DNA of 64,000 nt from Sipunculus nudus (Eukaryota > Annelida > Sipuncula > Golfingiida > Sipunculidae): assembly GCA_026874595.1 (NCBI GenBank), contig CM049307.1:74254643-74318642 (forward strand). Direction: 5' to 3'. Position 1 is the stretch's first letter. Every line of letters starts with the position of its first letter. Below the pieces are notes generated by a model. The model worked only from the letters and a program-made list of their open reading frames with translations, was not told where the DNA came from and searched no databases. The translations under genes were made by a program, and so were the position numbers. This document shows positions 48,776 through 61,690 of the stretch, in pieces.

Positions 48776-50334
48776 AGTGTGCATTAGCAAAAGCGTTAGA
48801 CAATGCTGGAGCAAAAGATATCAACTGATGTCATCCACATGCCACTTGCTCTACGTTAAACGCTAGTCTATTAAGAGAAATCCAACTTCACTTGTCCAGC
48901 CGGAAGGCTATTACATATAAACAATGTACGTGCGTATGGGGTTCTCATCGCGTCCAGGTCCAGACCGCAACTTCATCGATGTAGATTTCACAATTCAAAT
49001 AGACCCCAGAGTTAATACACACATACATATCAGTGGAGATTATACAGGAATACAGGATTACATTTTGAGAAAATATATTGCATTAGACATTAGCTCCTTT
49101 TTAAGATTTAACATAGTACACACATATATATATATATACATTATTTTGTGAAAAATGTACTTATCCTCCAGGATCTTCTCGTTACACAAGTAAATATGTA
49201 CAAAAGATTTGAAAAGAAAAATATGCAAAGCGACAATACATCATAAAAACACTACCCAGATATTTCTTATTGAGGGCGCATAATTTTTTTGTATACTACT
49301 TTCATTTTGTCTTTCCTTTCTGATCCTGAAAACTTATTTTTCCTTTCCCCTTTTTCATGCTAATTGCACCAAGAGCCGTGTATCGATCATTATTGAATCA
49401 ATCACTTTATCAAAGTCACAAAGTGCTCCTTTAAATTCGTTTTTATTTCTGTATGCAAACTTATGTCGGAACCTGTATCCTTTCTTATTCCCTATACTTT
49501 ATAATATATTCTCTAGCTATGTGCTTTTTGTCCTCCCCAAGTCCGCCCCCCTCCCCCCCCCCCCCCCCCGCTTTATGCGCCTTTTTATAGACTCTATTAT
49601 GGTAAACTGTCGAGATTTATATTTAAAATATTCCAATCAATTTCTTATGTGCTCATCTTGATTTTCTTAGTACCATTCTTGTCTCAATTTATTAGTTCTC
49701 TTTCTTAAAGAATCAATATAAACACGGCCAGCTAACAGCGAACACTTTAAACGCCAAAACAAGGACCTCGCTGAGAATCGGTAAGAAGATTTACTGATTT
49801 AAACTTAACTGCGGAGTGGTTAGTTGCAACTGTCGGTAAAATGTCAGTTTCCGATAAATTATATAGACTTGGCATGATTCAATATTAAAATCTACCGTCA
49901 GAATTCTTACTTTATTGCTAAACAGCACATTGTATTTTTTCCTGTTAATACAATCACACCAGCAGTATATCGCCTCTCCACTGATTACTCTACAATAGTT
50001 CCATGCCGGGCGTACAGTGGACTTCTTGTATGAATCACTTGAGTTTTGGTCCCCATGCTTTGTTCAGCAATTGTATACGACGTTATCTACACTTCCAGAC
50101 CCTTGCATTCAGCAGTGAAAACGGTGAATTCATACACATTTGTTAAGGCATTGATAATTCATACCTTTACAGTATAACCTGTAATCTGTTAAATGCTCAA
50201 AGCATATGTTAATGAAGAAGCCCGTAGCTCACCGAGAGCACCGTACCAACCAACGTTTTGAAGATTGAAAATAGTTAATTCAGTTGTCAATTACTGTCAA
50301 CGTTGTACGCCTACATCAGTTCGAGAAGGCAAAT
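48776..50334. other. Non-coding stretch upstream of the hAT-type gene
   Basis: AT-rich, with a C-run at about 49543-49570. It would contain any promoter or 5' terminal repeat of the downstream transposase-like gene, but neither was recognised. Confidence 0.35.
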
Positions 50335-51630
50335 ATGGAGGAAAAGCGGAGGAAATACTCCAAGATTACACAATTTTTTACAACCGCCAGCAAAGAAAAG
50401 AACAATGAGAAGACAAATGAAGATATCGCTAGATCATCCAGAGATGACAAAGGTGATACTAGTGACAAGGAAAGTTCTTCACGTTCGTGCATTGATGAAA
50501 TTCCGAGTGAGGGAAATCAGCAGAGACCAGAATGCTCTGTAATACCGACAACAAGCTCTACCGTAGAAGGCCATGATCTTGTCTTTTGAGATGTACCAAA
50601 CCATCCCTCAGACTGCTCCCTCATTCCTCCTAAAGAAACAAAGACCCAAAGGGTCTACTTTCAGAGAAAGTGGTTCAGTCAATTTCCATGGCTTGATTAC
50701 CAACATGACAGCAAAAAAGTCCTTTGTTTTTATTGCAGGCGAGCTGACGCCATGGGGTTGTTAGACCTTAGCAAGTGCAAAGAGCCAGCCTTCATAAAGG
50801 ACGGGTTTAATAACTTGAAAAAAGGCACAGAAAAGTTCGATGGACATCAAGGCTCGGAATCTCATCGGTTTGCTATTCTCCAGCTACAAGCCCATGCAAA
50901 GCCATCAGTGTCCAACCAAATTAGTACTCAGCATGCCAGGAACCAAGAGGCCTCACGCAAAGCACTCGTCAAAGTCTTTCAAGCCTTGGGATACTTGCTG
51001 CGTCAGGGCTTGTCTTTCCGTGGGAAAACACCAGGTGGTGGGAATTTTGATCAGCTTCTGAAACTAATAGGTAGCGAAGACAGTGGTCTGCGCTCCTACT
51101 TAACGAGAACAACCAAGTTCACATCACCATCTTCACAAGAGGAGATGATAAACATGATCGGGCACAGTGTATGTAGGGAGCTGGCAAATAGCATTCGACA
51201 AAGTGGCTTTTTTGCCATCATGGTAGACGGAACCCAGGACGTTTCCGGATTGGAGCAAGAGTCGATTTGCTTCCGTCACGTTGACTCTGACATGGAGGTT
51301 CACGAACATTTCGTTGGCCTTTATCACCTACCTGACACAAGTAGTGAAACCATTGCCAAGATGATTTTTGACGTGATGACACGTCTTGAATTAAACCCAG
51401 ACAATTTGCGTGCACAAACGTACGATGGTGCTGCTAACATGAAAGGAAAGCATAACGGCTGCCAAGCAAAAGTCAAAGCCAAACATCCCTTGGCCCTTCA
51501 TTTCCATTGTGCCTCACATCTTGCGAACCTCGCCCTTGAACATTCTGTGACGGAATGTACACTGATCCGAGATGCTGTCCAATGGGTTCATGAGCTAGGG
51601 GTACTCTTCAAACGGTCTTCAAAGTATAAG

Positions 51631-51844
51631 GTAGGATTTATTACCAATATTCTGTAACTTTATACCACATTTTCTCATGCAATTGAAGCAATGACTGCTA
51701 TAAAGTTAATCTCTATACTACCTCCATAAAACCCCTAATATATCTGAGAGTTTGAGTCTTAAATAAACCCTCTGTTATAAAAGTTTCAAACATTAGTAAA
51801 ACAGTTAAAATGCGCTTATTTATTAATTTCATCTTGAATTTCAG
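51631..51844 (+). other. Intron 1 of the hAT-type gene
   Basis: 214 bp, phase 0, donor AAG|GTAGGA and acceptor TTTCAG|GC. AT-rich, with stops in all useful frames. Its removal joins SSKYK to AIFQDI within the transposase core. Confidence 0.85.
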
Positions 51845-52178
51845 GCAATATTTCAAGACATTGCATCTAGGTCATCAGAGTCCAGTGATACAGATCACCT
51901 TCCGTCGAACAGAAAGAGCATCAGACCTCTTTGCCCAACTAGATGGTTGTGTCGGCTTCCGGCCATCACTTCAGTCCTTGAAAACTACCCGGCGGTTTTG
52001 AAGAGCTTGCAGGAAATGGCAGCATTAAGTGTGTCAGAAAGTTCGGCAAAGGCAAATGGACTGCTTGATAGGTTTGAGAAGGGATCTACTCTCTTGGCAT
52101 TGGTGATGGCAGCAGGTCCAATTGCAATACTCGAGCAGTTGAACAGTTCCTGTCAAGCCCAGTCAGCAAATATCTCAG

Positions 52179-52585
52179 GTAAGATGCTTTTTTAAAATAT
52201 TATGCCCACACAATTTTTGAAGTAAATCAGTTTAAAGTAGAATAGAAAACCAAGTTGAATTTGCAATAACGCAAGCATAATGTGATCACTCAGGGTTATG
52301 CAATGTGCATTATACCCATGTATTATCGAGATTTTTATTATTATCATTTTGCTTAATGCGATACGACCATTTGAAAACTGAATGCAACCGATTTTTTAGC
52401 CATTTCGGAGTACGGAAATATGTTATTTTTAGAACTAGCTCCTTTGAGTGATAAGGGTGTATTGGATTTCCTTTTTAGATGATAATAACAATCATAATAC
52501 TGATAAGTACTATTATTATCATTTTTATTATTATTATTCTGCTGCTGCTCTGTTTGTTAATGTCACTTAAATGCTCTTCTTCAAG
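52179..52585 (+). other. Intron 2 of the hAT-type gene
   Basis: 407 bp, phase 1, donor TCAG|GTAAGA and acceptor TTCAAG|GA. It splits a glycine codon. Contains ATT/ATA-rich low-complexity sequence. Confidence 0.85.
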
Positions 52586-53491
52586 GACTGATAGAGGCAA
52601 CAAATGTGTGCACAGCACAGCTGCAGTCTTTGAGGAGTGAAGAGAATTTCAAGGATATATTTTCCCAAGCATCTGCCAAAGTGGAACTATACGAACTGGA
52701 TCCCTTGTGCCTCCCTAGAAGGAGAAAATGTCCTAAACGAGCAGGCGGGTCAGACAGTCAATTCCACCATGACAGCCCAGAGCAACACTTCAGACAACAG
52801 TACTTCCTCTTCCTGGATCGCATGGTGACAGAGCTACAGGAACGGTTCGGCAGCTCAAACCAAGGCCTGCAGACATACAACCAGCCTGAACAGATTTTGA
52901 TCAAAGGCAAAATCGACTCAGATCAGATGTCTCTGGTCGAGAGGTATCCTGAATTCAAGAAGGAATCACTATCCGTCCAGCTGAGCATGTTCCGGCAAAA
53001 AACAGATGCACAAACATTGCATGAAGCTAAGATTGCATTCCAGGGTATGCATCCAGAGGTGCGTGCGTTATTTTCGCAAGTGGAGATTCTTCTGAAAGTC
53101 TTGCCTGTGTGTCAAGTGACATCCACATCCTGTGAGCGGAGCTTTTCAGCACTCCGACGGCTGAAGACTTGGTTACGCAGCACGATGAGTCAACAGCGTC
53201 TTAACTCCGTCGCCTTGTGCCATGTACACCCCACAGTCCTTGAGGATCTAAACATGCACTCCCTGGCCAAGGAATTTGCTTGTAGATCAAACACCCGTCG
53301 AAATATTTTCGGCAACTTCGAGTAAGAGAGTTTGGTGTAAATCCATGATTCCGTAATTGTGACTTTTTTGTAATTACTTTTTGCCTTGGACTCATTTGTG
53401 TAAAGTGTACACATTTCTTTTGGGCAAACTTGTTTAATACTAATTTTAATACTAATTTTTTTTTACATTTCCAGTCCAACATTTTGTAATT

Positions 53492-53497
53492 AATAAA
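53492..53497 (+). terminator. Polyadenylation signal of the hAT-type gene
   Basis: AATAAA 167 bp after the stop codon, followed by GT/T-rich sequence (GTTGTTTATGTTTG), as expected for a cleavage site. Confidence 0.55.
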
Positions 53498-53611
53498 GTT
53501 GTTTATGTTTGATGCAGGCACATCAATTTAATATATAATAAATGTATTAATTTTTTATCCAAGTTTTGTTTTAAAATATATATAATAGAAAAACGTGTGA
53601 AAGGGAGACCC

Positions 53612-53642
<31 letters not shown>

Positions 53643-54802
53643 CCTCTCTCGTGTTTCTTTCCCCAGCTCAGACGCCCTATCATCCTCTCCACTTTTTGCA
53701 ACAAATCGACGCCTTTGGTTACCAGGTGGAATGAACGCTGTGTTTATATGTGTGTCGCACTGATCCCTCCCGGGGCTAGCTTTATTGTCACTCGTGTATA
53801 GCTGTAAGCAAACGTTTCAGCACGAAATATTGCAGGTACGATATTATTTCAATGAGACAATATCTACCGTCATGTATAGAGCCTACGTTTATATAGTAAG
53901 AACATTAAAGAAGTATGATTAAATGTTTTTTAATTGATTAGACTAAATACATATTCGTCATAGCAATCTTTCGAGGCTTCTTCTACAATCAGTTTCTTTT
54001 GCTTCCTATTCCTACTTTCATTACAATAAGTTTTGGTCAGGTTTTGTCACCTTTATTGGATGCACGCATGATGAAATTATTTATTGGATTGACAGCCGAA
54101 ACAAGTGACTTTTATTAGCAAAATTAAAACCAATATGAGATACCAAGTATAAGATGTAGTTTACGCAAAACGTTATAATTAAGAATTTTAGATATCTTTT
54201 ATTTGGAACATCAAATGAATCATAATTTGGTGGCAGAAATCTGTAGAAGGCTACTTTAATATTGTCGTCTCCTTGTGGTTATGTCAATCTTTTTTCTCCT
54301 TTAATCATTAGGCCACACACACACAGACACACAAAGTCCTACAGACCAGGGAACAAAATAAATATGGTGCGAGCGAGGGACTAGTTTTTCTATCCAGTCA
54401 GTGGAATTTTAGCCAGCTTGCCTAGGAAATATCGAAATTTGCACCCGTTCTTGAAATGGTGTATATGATCATCACAAAATGTAATACATTTTTATACCTT
54501 TATAAGAAGTCCTTCACGAAACTGGGACATCACCACGGCCTGGTCTTCATTTGCAAAAAAATGTTCATCTACGAAAAATGGGAGGGAAAAATCCATACAT
54601 CTATATTTTTTATGGCCTTATGAAATTTAAAAACGTTTGTTTGCATTGTGTTTTAAAACAGACAACTCAATACTTAATTAATACGGAGAGCTGACATATG
54701 ATTATTGATACCCAAAGGGAAGTATGTCTATTTTCTCTATTGTATGTTCTTCATACTGTTTTTCTCAAATATAGGATGACGAATAACACAGATAATGCAG
54801 AT
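53498..54802. other. Non-coding stretch
   Basis: Contains a C-run and (CT)n at 53610-53650 and an AC-rich patch near 54313-54332. No gene. Confidence 0.4.
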
Positions 54803-55582
54803 TGTTACAGGTGCCCCTTTTATTGTGTGCAGCGGTCATACAGATGATTGTTTTATTGTGCACACTGATGTTCCATGTGTTGTGGGCATCTTGTTTGTGT
54901 GCCCCGCGTAGCTCGTGTTGTAGCGGCCTCGACTGGCCGGATGTTGCAAGCTCGGTTTAATCCGCATTGTTTGAACCCTAGATACACAGCGTTCACGTTC
55001 TAGTATGTTCTTTGAGCGTGTGTACTGTGTTAGATTCTTTAGATTGTTCGAGAAATGGAATATTCTCGGCTTGAGGTGAAAAATTATATAAAGAGCCTGT
55101 GTTTTAGAGCCGAGAGAGAGGTGAGAGAATATTCCAGCGGACACAGATGTCAGTTTGTGGGACCTATTCCGATAAGGGCGGCAATAATAGATTTTCTTCA
55201 GATTTTCTTCTGCATTTGTGACGTATCTTATTTGGTCTTCGGTTTACTTTCGGGATTGTTACAAGAGCTTTACATTGGACTGTTATTCTCCGAGAGAATT
55301 TGTGTGAACTGTTCGTCCGGCTTATACATTTTAAAGGACTTATCGCTGTGACAGTGGTGGTATCCAGGTACTGTTCACTTTGTTTATTTTACTGTGTGAT
55401 TGTATTGATTTGTTGTTATACTGCTGTTATACTGTGAAATTGTATTGATTTAGTGTATTGTAATGTAAGGGTTGTTTTAAGAATAATCTATAGTTATTTG
55501 TTAACAAAAAACCACTGACTTCTTTATTCATTCACCTAGACATTTCACGCTGCCTAGTGTTACAGAATCTGTTTCCGTAACA
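54803..55582 (+). mobile_element. Gmr1-like solo LTR
   Basis: 780 bp from TGTTACAGGTG to TTTCCGTAACA. Contains the tRNA-like block (GTAGCTCGTGTTGTAGCGGC at about 54906; GGTTTAATCC near 54954), a TATA box (TATATAAAGAG at 55085) and AATAATCTATAG at the polyadenylation position. No internal retroelement sequence on either side. Flanks show no obvious target duplication and no (TA)n. An open frame inside it (55055-55351) is fortuitous. Confidence 0.9.
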
Positions 55583-57127
55583 AGAAACAGTGTTCAGCAA
55601 AAACTAGGTTCCGCAAATGGATAATAAAGGTCCATGGTAATGTTACTTATATATGCTAATATGTCTCGGTTCCTTAAAATAACTTTTAAAGGTATTGAAA
55701 AGTGAGTAAATGTTGTGTTGATCATAAACATCATTTAAAGAATGGAAACAAATTTTGGGAATTTTCATATCTATATTACACAATCCACATATTGAAAAAT
55801 ATTTTTTGAATCAAATTGTTCGCTCCATCATATTTTTGGTTCTCAGAGCCTGAAGAAGATTTATTTCTGTGTGGGGCGTGTAGGTGCCCATGTGCGTGTG
55901 GTCTAACGTTCAAGTTACTATCAGGGGAAATTATACCAATTTGGTCTTTATATGTTCCTACACCATGTAATATTTAACACACAGAGTACTCAGTCCTGAT
56001 GGGATTGCCTCATTCTTTTTATTAATTATTCATATAGATGATAGCAGCATGTGGGGAAATCTTCCACATTAGTTGCATGCACGGAAAAGGACGCTTATCC
56101 AACACTGCGCAATTGCATGATTCCATCACTTTCGGCACCAATTATGCGATAATCATGTAAAATTCGTCCCTACAGATTGTAACACTGGTTTTCATTCTTG
56201 TAAGGTGACAGTGTGGAAGTAACAAAAATAACCGTTCTGTTTGTCAATGTCATAATGTCTAGGATTAACAATTTCTACTTTTCTGAGTGTGCTATTAAAA
56301 ACAAAGTAAAACTAATTAAAATATTAGGTTATACCTCTTTTTCATACGAATATTTATTCATATTTTATTTCTTATTGAATAGAGATATTGTTCAAGGAAT
56401 AAAGTCTGTTATTTCAGGGCGGTCATTGGAACTAATAAATGGACATTTTGTTTGATAAAATTATTCCATTACGTCACAAAAAATGTGTGATGATGTCCAA
56501 GAGCATGTCAACACCGAAATAATCTTGATTGGTAAACTAAAAATATGAGTATTTTATAATCAATAAAAATGTAATGTAATAAAAATATAATGGTTGTACA
56601 ATCTTACACGACAGATGTACTTGTAAGGAAATAAAAATATTCCTGCATTCCAATTACAATTGGATACGTATAATCTCCAAATATAATCAATTTAAATCAG
56701 CCTGAACACTATATTTTTATGCATTGAGATCGAATTATTTTGGAACACACAGAGGAAAAAAAGTACTCATGCACTCATAAGGTGTCACACATAATAAAGA
56801 ACAATAATAAAGTACTGTACGCTATAGTAGCCTATGGTCCAAATATGGGTATTTTACCTTTTTCTGGACAACATTTTGCCAGGAGAACAATGTTCATAAG
56901 TCTTCACGAATGTTCCTCTCCTTTGTCTGGCGTTGACAAAATCTTACTTCTGGTAAATTAACAAGACGAAATAATTCGGTTGCATACGGAATGAGAAATC
57001 GAAAATGGTGGCCCTAGCCGAAATTAGGTCACTTTTTTCCATGATTCAAATCGATTTTCGTAAAAGGGTTGCTGAGTATGCAGTTTTCTGTTCAGCTGAC
57101 AAAAGTTAAATGTTACAACATGTTGAG
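55583..57127. other. AT-rich non-coding stretch
   Basis: No gene or repeat recognised. Confidence 0.4.
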
Positions 57128-57600
57128 GTCATTCCACACTGCGCAGTTTCGGACTCACAAGACTTCGACTATAATAATAATAATAATAATTTATTCAACA
57201 CAAAAGGCCTCTTTCGAGGTATACCGAGTATTCTACTGGTTAGGGTTTGTGGGCTTCAAAATCCGCCACCCACAATGCACCAGGGCTTCTAAAAGCTGTA
57301 GGTATAATTGTAGTGAAGAGGGTTATGTAGTCCGTCCAAATATGTTGGATAAGAAATGTCTCAAGCCAAATTATATAAACACGGGTGATTTGTGGTAAGG
57401 ACTGCAGGGAATAAGTAATACTCTGTAAGCATACTCACGTGTTAACAGTGTTAATGTTAACAGAACGTGTTTCCTTGAAAGGAAACATATTTTTATTTTT
57501 AGGTTGGAAAGTTGAGTCTTCCCGGCGTCCAACAGTGCCTAACGTTCGTTGGGAGCAGAAACGAAATCTGGCGGGAGTTTGACAATATTCTGCTTTTTGA
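57128..57600 (+). repeat. Dispersed repeat D, copy 4
   Basis: Starts CCACACTGCGCAGTTTCGG and carries CTGGTTAGGGTTTGTGGGC, ACCCACAATGCACCAGGGCT, TTTGTGGTAAGGACT and CGTCCAACAGTGCCTAAC in the same order as the copy at 6714-7135, ending CTGGCGGGAG. An (ATA)n insertion lies at 57171-57190. Confidence 0.78.
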
Positions 57601-58984
57601 ATAATTTAACAGATTTGTCAACCCAATCTATTACAGAGCGGTAGAATGATTTGCCCGTGACGTGACTTTTTTATGGTTAAGATCAAAATATTGGGCATAT
57701 CATTACAATATCAAAAATGTTTTATCTATGTTATGAAAGGTATGAAGATGTTCTCTACATATAATTTTAGCTTGATAACAAAAAAAACTGAAAATTCGCA
57801 TTTTCGATAATCTAATATATATTATGGAAATGACACAGGCCGAAAATAATTGTAAATTATCTTAAGACAACAAAGGTTACATAAAAGTTACATTTCTTCT
57901 GAAAACAAAATAACGATATTATTATTTTAATATTTAGCATTTATAGAAAAAAAGTTGAATGGAATGGTTTATTGCATTGTATATCGTTACTGTTTGTTTA
58001 CATATCTTTAAACGTGGTCAGACACGTCACCAAGATGAAATATATATAATATATATCTGGGTTTAGGTTGGGGGTGTACACGACAAATCAGCATCTAAGT
58101 TATGCGAATCCCGATAACAACTTTATACCTCGCCAAATACCTCTTTAGGAACGATGATTTAGGTGCCCCGTCCCATAGCCCAATGTAGCGTACAGAGTGT
58201 TAAAATGGCTGGGGCGCGCTAATCGCCATGTTAGGGGATCGTCCCTTTTAGTCAGTCTAGACACCGCGCCCATGGTTACTTGTCTTGCTAATCTAGTACT
58301 CCCGTGTCTGGACTACAAGAATAAATGTTCATTTTTCGGCATCATTGTCACTTATTTTCCTTTGGCCAAGATTTGCTTGGCTGTAAATTAGGCCTGCCCT
58401 GGCGTACTGGGTCAGTTCACGCTGACATGTCAGACTACACGACAATAAGGCGGGAACACGACACAAACGATGTTCTAATCTCTATTTATCGTCTGGTTAA
58501 ATATCTATTTGAAAAGGCCAGGCGAGGAGTTTTTCAATCTGAAAAAATAGTTATTTTAAAATCATCCCTAGCACCCTGATTATTAATTTAATCTTTTGTT
58601 TAGTAAAAGTGTTTACAAATATGACGTTTAAATTTGAAGCCCCTCGGTAGAGCGCATACTCCTGCCTAAGCAAAAAGAAAATCCTACAGGATTCGATCCT
58701 TATACGAAATTAATGCAGTCTTCCTTTGCCCCTTTGCCATTTCGTGGAAATCGGAACGGTAGTTTGCTTACTTGTCCTTAATGAAAACGAACAAAAAAGC
58801 ATAAACATACAGGTGAAAACGTCACCTGTTTTATGGGAAACAAGGCCTACAGGCTTAATGCGAACCTGTGCATTGGGAAATATACCAGGTATAATTCTTC
58901 AATACTGGACCATTAATTTTCATGTATATTAACAATGCAAGTACTAAACATTTTGAATAAGAAACAATTACACAAACATCACTG
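57601..58984. other. Non-coding stretch
   Basis: No gene. CCTCGGTAGAGCGC near 58640 and GGATTCGATCC near 58689 faintly resemble tRNA A and B boxes but do not fold into a tRNA. Confidence 0.35.
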
Positions 58985-59345
58985 CTGAAATTCTTGTATG
59001 GGTGCACACAATACAAAATTGATTGTAGCTGGCACCACCAGTTTTGTATACAACAAAGCTATCAGAGATATATACATATGTCCAATTTCAGACTGATATA
59101 TCAAACCCCTCCTGAGAAATAAGCTGGGAAACACTGTGCAAAAATTATTGTAGGTGGCACCACCAGTCATGTATATGACAAAGCTATTCGATATGTATAA
59201 ATATGCCAAATTTCAGGCTGATTATATCAAGTTCCTCTGTAGAAATAAGGAGGCACATACATTGTGCAAAAGTCATTGTAGGTGGCGACACCTGTCTTGT
59301 GAACAAGAAAGCCATCACAGACAGGCAAATATATCAGGCCAATAC
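58985..59345 (+). repeat. About 127-bp tandem repeat, three units
   Basis: Anchor GGCACCACCAG occurs at 59031, 59156 and (as GGCGACACCTG) 59284. Each is preceded by a CAAAA...ATTGTAG block and followed by CAAAGCTAT and ATATCA motifs. Units are about 75-85% alike by eye. The same GGTGGC anchor appears at about 60532 and 61203, linking this array to the repeats downstream. Confidence 0.75.
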
Positions 59346-59439
59346 ATCAGACTTACCTTGAGTCTGATGCATGGGGCTGACCAGGCTTAAGTGAGAAAGG
59401 CAGTTGCCCTGAGTGAACTGTGACAAATTGCTAGCTCAG

Positions 59440-59995
59440 GCTACTGCACTAAGTGAACTCACGACCTGCACCTGGCTAGACTGAGTGAACTTTTGACCTG
59501 TACCTGGCTGCACTGAGTGAACTCTTGACCTGTTGCATAATCTGACACAGTGAGCAGTCTGCCAACGCTATAAATAGAATGCAACTACTGCACTGAGTGA
59601 ACTAGCTAGACTGAGTGAACTTTTGACCTGTACCTAGCTGCACTGAGTGAACTCTTGACCTGTTACCTAATCTGATACAGTTGGCAGTCTGCCGAAGGTA
59701 TAAATAGATCAAGACTGACCTTTGGCCTGTTGCCAAATCTGAAATAGTAGCCATATCTTTGCATAAGCTCACAGATTGGCTCCACATGCAGCCCTGAGGG
59801 GCATGACACCCAAGAGGTGATCACATGATACTCATGAGATGATCACATGCTACCCATGAGGTGATCACATGCTGGCCATGAGGTGTTCACATGACACCTA
59901 TAAAGTGATCACATGCCTTGTGCTTGGCTGCACTGACTGAACTCTTGACCTATATTTGGCTGCACTGAATGAACTCTTGATCTGTTACAAAACCT
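59440..59995 (+). repeat. Nested tandem repeats (32-bp, 22-bp and longer units)
   Basis: A 32-bp unit CTGCACTGAGTGAACTCTTG followed by ACCTGTACCTGG recurs about eight times between 59446 and 59980. A longer unit adds CTGATACAGTTGGCAGTCTG and a TATAAATAGA motif. At 59800-59915 there are five to six 22-bp units of the form GATCACATGCTACCCATGAG plus GT. Confidence 0.8.
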
Positions 59996-60189
59996 GAAAC
60001 AGTTGGCAGTTTTTCAACCTATTTAATGATACAGACACAATCTTTGCCTGTTGGTAAATCTGTTTACACATACTGAAAGACTTTGGCTAAAATGCTTTTT
60101 TTCAAGCTGACATATTCATAAATGTTTTACCAAAAATATCTATAATAATAAAAGATGCAGTTCTTTCATTGCTAAAGGTCCAATAATTC

Positions 60190-61690
60190 TGCCAAAAATC
60201 ATTCAAGTAAACTTGAACAAAGGCCACCTAAGAATAATTTTTGTGCAATGTCACAGAAGTTATAATTGAAACAACAATTTTTTAGAAGAACACTATTGCA
60301 GTCCTCAGTTTGAAATAGACATAATAATGGCCATAAGACCAACTTAAGCTTTTCACGACTCAACCAAAATCAACAAACCTAATCTATTCTTATATGATTG
60401 AAAGAACCATGTCCTAGGATAATTATTTTGAAAACTGAACGATTCAACTTGACAGTTTCATCAAAAACATTATCAGCTGAAAGAGGTCAAAATTATGAGG
60501 GTTTTGCAAATAAAAAACCAGGTCAATGTAGGTGGCAACACGAAATCTGCAACTTCAAGTATGAGTCATGTGACCAACATTTGCACAATACTTGGTAATG
60601 CTAGGTTCTGTCATTTCTGAGATTACTATGTCAGTATGCTTACTTGGCCAAATAACTAAGTTCGAATTTGTGTAATTCCGCTAAAATTCATCAAATGCAA
60701 ACCATTTGAACAAACTTGAGAAGGCTTGCCTCTGGGATCATTTCTGTAAAATATTGAACAAATTAGCCTCAGTTGTGTCCTTCAAAAATGTTTTGCAAGT
60801 TTATAACTCTTATAGGAAAATACAGAAAAATGGCTAAGTTAAGCTTCTCATAACTCGGCCAAAAATCACTGAACCAAAACCATTTGAACAAACTTGAATT
60901 ATCAACATCTAAGGATAATTAATGTGTGAGATTTAAGAATTTGGCCTAGGGGTTTTTGAGAAGAAGATCTTTTTAGTCACTGAGCTAAAATGGGCTGCCA
61001 TGGCATATGGCTAAATTCAGCTTCCCATAACTCAGCCAAAACTCTCTGAACTGAGACCATTTGAACAAAATTCAGAAAGCAGTACCCTAAGATCATTTCT
61101 GTGCGATATTAAACAATTTGGCCATATGGTTTCAGAGAGGAAGTTTTTTGTAGCCCTCAGTATGATAAGGGCACTGATGACCCCCGTACAAAAAAGGCTG
61201 ATGCAGGTGGCGCCACCAATACCTCAATTTCAGATATGACTCATGTGAAAAACATTCCCATAAAATTTGGTGATGATAGCTCCGGCAGTTTTCTGTAATT
61301 TTAGTATGCTTTTTTGGACAGATGACTAAGTTTAACTCGTTGTAACTCGGCCAAAAATCACCAAACTTAAACCATTTGAACAAACTTGAAAGAGATTGTT
61401 CCAGGAATCATTTCTGTGAAATATTGGACAATTTGGCTGAACAGTTTCAGAGAAGAAGATTTTTAAAGGTTTTAAAGCTTTTTCCATATAAAATCTAAGA
61501 AAATGCAGTTAGCCAAAAAATAAGCAAAATCCGATGGAGTTTTTTAGATGACTAATTTTTTGCATAAAATTTTGTAATGCTTACTCTTGCCGTTTTCAAG
61601 ATAGTATGGGTTAACGTACAAACGACGGACGACGGACGCCGGACGAAGCCACACCATCGCACAAGCTCACAGGTTCGCTAAAAAGCACTA
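60190..61690 (+). repeat. Diverged repeat units ending in GGAC-rich tail
   Basis: The anchor ACCATTTGAACAAACTTGA occurs at 60701, 60879, 61056 (variant) and 61371, each followed by an ATCATTTCTGTG-like block and a CAATTTGGCC-like block. A weaker copy lies near 60205. The stretch ends with ACGGACGACGGACGCCGGAC at about 61624 and ATCGCACAAGCTCAC. From memory, similar GGAC-rich tails are common in bivalve interspersed repeats; this was not checked. Confidence 0.7.

Larger units (their letters stand above)
50335..53325 (+). pseudogene. hAT-type transposase (TTF zinc finger, ZMYM1-like), three exons, one nonsense codon
   Basis: Exons 50335-51630, 51845-52178 and 52586-53325 join into a 789-codon protein; GT-AG boundaries keep one continuous frame. 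The ATG at 50335 gives MEEKRRKYSKITQFF. Next come a TTF-type zinc finger (residues 107-180; C131, C134, H171, H177), a DUF4371/hAT catalytic core (Asp298 in IMVDGTQD, Asp364 in TYDGAANM, an HFHCASHLANL block at 389-399) and the C-terminal hAT dimerisation domain with Glu727 in TSCERSFSALRRL. hAT transposases cut and paste DNA by a DDE mechanism. The only visible lesion is a TGA at 50587-50589 (codon 85), after which the same frame resumes. The gene could be a recent pseudogene, or use a later start (ATG 50752) that loses the first zinc ligands. No terminal inverted repeats were found, so transposon versus domesticated gene is open. Confidence 0.88.

Noticed and set aside
50563-50611. A short intron that would remove the TGA in the hAT-type gene
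   Set aside because: The GTAGAAGG...CCCTCAG candidate is 49 bp, not a multiple of three, and would break the frame that is open on both sides. A nonsense codon is the simpler reading.
55055-55351. 98-codon open frame
   Set aside because: It lies wholly within a solo LTR and is not conserved in the other LTR copies.
58630-58700. Possible tRNA gene
   Set aside because: A-like and B-like boxes are present but the arms do not pair and an A-rich insertion separates them.
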